In this document: positions 62,536 to 64,000 of the stretch, piece after piece
How the letters are laid out: each line of letters starts with the position of its first letter
Position numbering within the stretch: the first letter of the stretch is position 1
Assembly (NCBI GenBank): GCA_016785225.1
Contig: JAFBJZ010000354.1
Span: 3,965,001 to 4,029,000, forward strand
DNA: 64,000 bases
Direction: 5' to 3'
DNA from: Psettodes erumei
Taxonomy: Eukaryota > Chordata > Actinopteri > Pleuronectiformes > Psettodidae
Position numbers and translations under genes: made by a program
The notes under the pieces: model-generated
The model's database searches: none
Told to the model about the DNA's origin: nothing
What the model saw: only the letters and a program-made list of their open reading frames with translations

Positions 62536-63042
62536 GTCAAGTTGACAGGGTTTTCCCTTTGATATGGGTTCGTAGTGAAGATGAGATGGAGTTTTTTCTC
62601 TCTCTCTCACCTCTGTAAAGAGAGTTGTGGTTAGACAGAGCAGAGACTCGGAGGCTGTGGTGTAGGTGGCGGCCTTTGTGGACAGCAACATGTATAACGT
62701 GGAACGAAACTAAGAAGCATCAGATATGTACTGGTGTGAAACTTTTACTTGATTTAATGACCAAAATGTAGTTTCATGTATAAAACTTACATTAAGAATC
62801 TGAAAAACAAATTCTTTTAAATGAGATGTGAAAATTGAAAGTGAAAATTGTGGAAAAAATTGAAAATAAAAAATTGCTCCCCAATGCACCCACACACAAA
62901 CACACACAGTAATGTTTGTTGTGGGTGGTTTGTGATTTCCCTTGTTTATAGGTCACTGTCAGAGTTTAACACAGGAGCAAATATGACGGGGATTTTTTTA
63001 CAGTTGTGTTTAGAAAAATGTGCTGCTTGTTCTTTTGGGTTC

Positions 63043-63081
<39 letters not shown>

Positions 63082-64000
63082 CACAGCACAATGCAGTAGA
63101 GCGTAGTAGAGATGAGGAAGCTTCAAAATCATTAAGTGGCCGTCGCTTTGAAAATCAGTTTGACGGTTCAGATCATTTTCTTCCACTTCCTTCCTTCTTT
63201 TTCTTTGTGAGTCAATTATAGATCCGATTACGTCTTCTTTGGCGTTTACTGATCTATCGACCTGATTTTTTTAAAAAAAAACGTCCTGGAATCACTAGCA
63301 TGGTTACTTTTTGAGTGAGACTTGGCCACATTTTCTGAATGGAAGACTCAACATGTACACATCTAAATAAGTCTTTAGACTTGGGGACATTTAGGCGATC
63401 TTTGTTTGAAATTCGTTTTGATGTTTTTTCTTTTCTTTTTTGCAGTTATTTTAAACTGCTGAGTAAAATTTGTAAACTCAGCAGTCCCAGAACAGACTGG
63501 AAAATTCCCTTCAGTCAATTTTAGCTCGGATTTTTTTGGGGCTGTTTAGTTCGTTTTGACTTTTTGACCATCAATTAGTTTCTTACCAGTATTTATAATT
63601 CCACAGACAAAACCCACCCGAGACTTGTCTTTGTGGAGATTAACAGTAATAACATATAACATATAACATATTTTGTAAAGTTAAGGGATATGTTATAGAT
63701 TTGTTGTTTTACATGTCAGACTCATCGCATGATCTCTCGACACCAGCTGCATCCTCAGGGGAGGCACAGCAGTGAATGGGATATCTGAGGCACGTCAGAA
63801 GATGGTCAGGAGAAGTTCACATGAGCGCAGAAGCTCTGTGAACTGTAATGGCTGCGCCACAGAGTGTACTGACAGGCTGTGGTTTGCAGTCCGACTGTAA
63901 AAAAGAACAGAAATCACGAACCGATACCAGCACCCCTGCTCATGTTTTGTTCTCGCCCCCTCCATCCAAAAGAAAAAGGTTAACGGAGTATCAAATCACG
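62536..64000. other. Region upstream of the lta-like gene, no further gene seen
   Basis: The first 160 nt may be 5' UTR and promoter; a kB-like GGGTTTTCCC lies near 62,549-62,558 but deviates from consensus at one position. No clear TATA box. Beyond it are AT-rich sequence, a (TG)n tract (63,050-63,079) and a small ACATATAACATATAAC repeat near 63,651-63,672. No supportable exon. Confidence 0.6.
63050..63079 (+). repeat. (TG)n microsatellite
   Basis: Perfect TG repeat of about 15 units; source of the Cys-Val ORF ends here. Confidence 0.93.

Noticed and set aside
62536..62691. Extended N-terminus of the lta-like protein from an upstream in-frame ATG at 62,691
   Set aside because: Weak start context, a hydrophobic segment unsuited to a cytoplasmic tail, and an internal GAG|GTGAGA site; the ATG at 62,535 is preferred, though the longer form is not excluded.

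Overview
The window is vertebrate nuclear DNA, almost certainly from a percomorph-type ray-finned fish. It has long spliced genes, abundant (CA/TG)n microsatellites, degenerate fish interspersed repeats, and a TNF-alpha protein whose N-terminus and C-terminus (EYTTAPGDVEMG..., ...FFGVFAL) are of the teleost kind. Three protein-coding genes can be assembled exon by exon with matching splice phases. They account for all convincing coding signal; other long ORFs are simple-sequence or intronic accidents.

Positions 5,821-45,395 (+ strand) hold gabbr1, GABA-B receptor subunit 1. It starts from a '1b-type' first exon (signal peptide plus the beginning of the Venus-flytrap domain) inside a CpG-rich leader (about 5,100-6,070). 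It runs through 18 coding exons to a complete 866-residue class C GPCR: ligand-binding domain in exons 1-9, seven membrane segments in exons 10-16, and coiled coil with an RXR-type ER-retention motif in exons 17-18. The sushi-domain exons of the long 1a isoform were not found in the 5.8 kb upstream, but a splice acceptor for them seems to be embedded in the signal-peptide codons. Introns contain microsatellites and decayed repeats, plus two possibly undescribed splice variants: a 26-nt candidate poison microexon (36,064-36,089) and an exon-16 read-through tail (42,959-43,084).

Positions 48,400-50,340 (- strand) hold tnfa, four coding exons and 252 residues, in convergent orientation to gabbr1. 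A consensus NF-kB site sits just upstream of a TATA-like box, and the 3' UTR carries clustered ATTTA instability elements. Positions 57,255-62,535 (- strand) hold a second TNF-superfamily ligand (TNF-N/lymphotoxin-like, 213 residues, six coding exons). Its cytoplasmic-tail exon lies 2.4 kb upstream of the rest, across an intron containing a broken L1-type LINE.

The gabbr1-tnfa-lta arrangement mirrors the linkage of GABBR1 and TNF/LTA/LTB in the extended human MHC. A neurotransmitter receptor and two immune cytokines therefore share one locus, with no sign of functional coupling beyond linkage. The remaining DNA (1-5.1 kb, 50.4-57.2 kb, 62.7-64 kb) shows no supportable genes, only repeats and low-complexity tracts. 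All exon coordinates were derived by reading splice signals and checking phase by eye; none were confirmed with transcripts.
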